A stretch of DNA of 64,000 nucleotides. Origin: Elusimicrobiota bacterium. Lineage in GTDB: Bacteria; Elusimicrobiota; Elusimicrobia; FEN-1173; JAKLIF01. The DNA is taken from positions 131,517 to 195,516 of the forward strand of contig JAKLIF010000006.1 of NCBI GenBank assembly GCA_022709755.1. Direction: 5' to 3'. The DNA itself is not shown here. The first letter of the stretch is position 1. More notes on this DNA, generated by a model that was not told the DNA's origin, did no database searches, and saw only the letters and a list, made by a program, of their open reading frames with translations.

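Noticed and set aside
63904-63906. TTG at 63906 as the start of the giant gene
   Set aside because: The frame is open and clearly homologous to internal linkers upstream of it, there is no ribosome site, and no signal peptide follows.

Overview
The window looks like a chromosomal segment of an uncultured, deep-branching Gram-negative bacterium. My best guess is Omnitrophota or Elusimicrobiota, by inference only. The grounds are: a PorV/PorQ-type outer-membrane barrel; two proteins ending in a FlgD-like, sorting-type C-terminal domain; a tail-fibre-like surface protein with its own sigma-54-type promoter; a periplasmic lytic transglycosylase; anaerobic enzymes (pyruvate:ferredoxin oxidoreductase and HypF); and a gene encoding more than 10,700 amino acids. 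Giant ORFs of this class have been reported from Omnitrophota.

Left part (1-9165, all minus strand): a lytic murein transglycosylase cut by the left edge, a dihydroorotate-dehydrogenase-like flavoprotein next to nifJ, then hypF preceded by a tiny overlapping ORF, then an EamA transporter. A tRNA-Gly(CCC) with its own terminator follows, and next to it are 3.2 copies of a 64-bp palindromic tandem repeat (9394-9600).

Sugar/envelope part (9763-16487): a tightly overlapping plus-strand run (methyltransferase, GT4, multi-pass GT-C-type protein, GT2) converges on a minus-strand pair (GT4, methyltransferase). This is a typical polysaccharide or glycan assembly cluster.

Surface-protein part (16641-30113, minus strand): two transcription units, each starting from a near-perfect -24/-12 (sigma-54) promoter. 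One encodes a 2,032-aa collagen/tail-fibre-like protein followed by a 1,520-aa fibronectin-III protein ending in a FlgD-like domain. The other encodes a small protein that is little more than a signal peptide plus the same FlgD-like domain, followed 4 bp later by a PorV-like barrel fused to TPRs. The layout suggests cargo plus outer-membrane export or display machinery.

Right half (30274-64000): tRNA-Arg(ACG), a DUF2784 protein, a two-helix membrane protein, a stand-alone response-regulator receiver domain, and then one gene filling 31831 to the right edge on the minus strand. This giant gene is cut at its 5' end: the frame stays open to base 64000 and the extra 31 codons belong to a linker seen again twice downstream. 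In order it encodes: about 23 copies of an 80-90-residue repeat in three blocks; an RHS/YD-like stretch; hydrophobic segments; long beta-rich regions; a second seven-copy repeat; more hydrophobic helices; a second YD-like stretch; a SecA-like two-lobed ATPase; and a C-terminal kilo-residue region with two HExxH gluzincin motifs on either side of a JAMM-like motif. I know of no described family with this full order. It is the strongest candidate in the window for an undescribed system.
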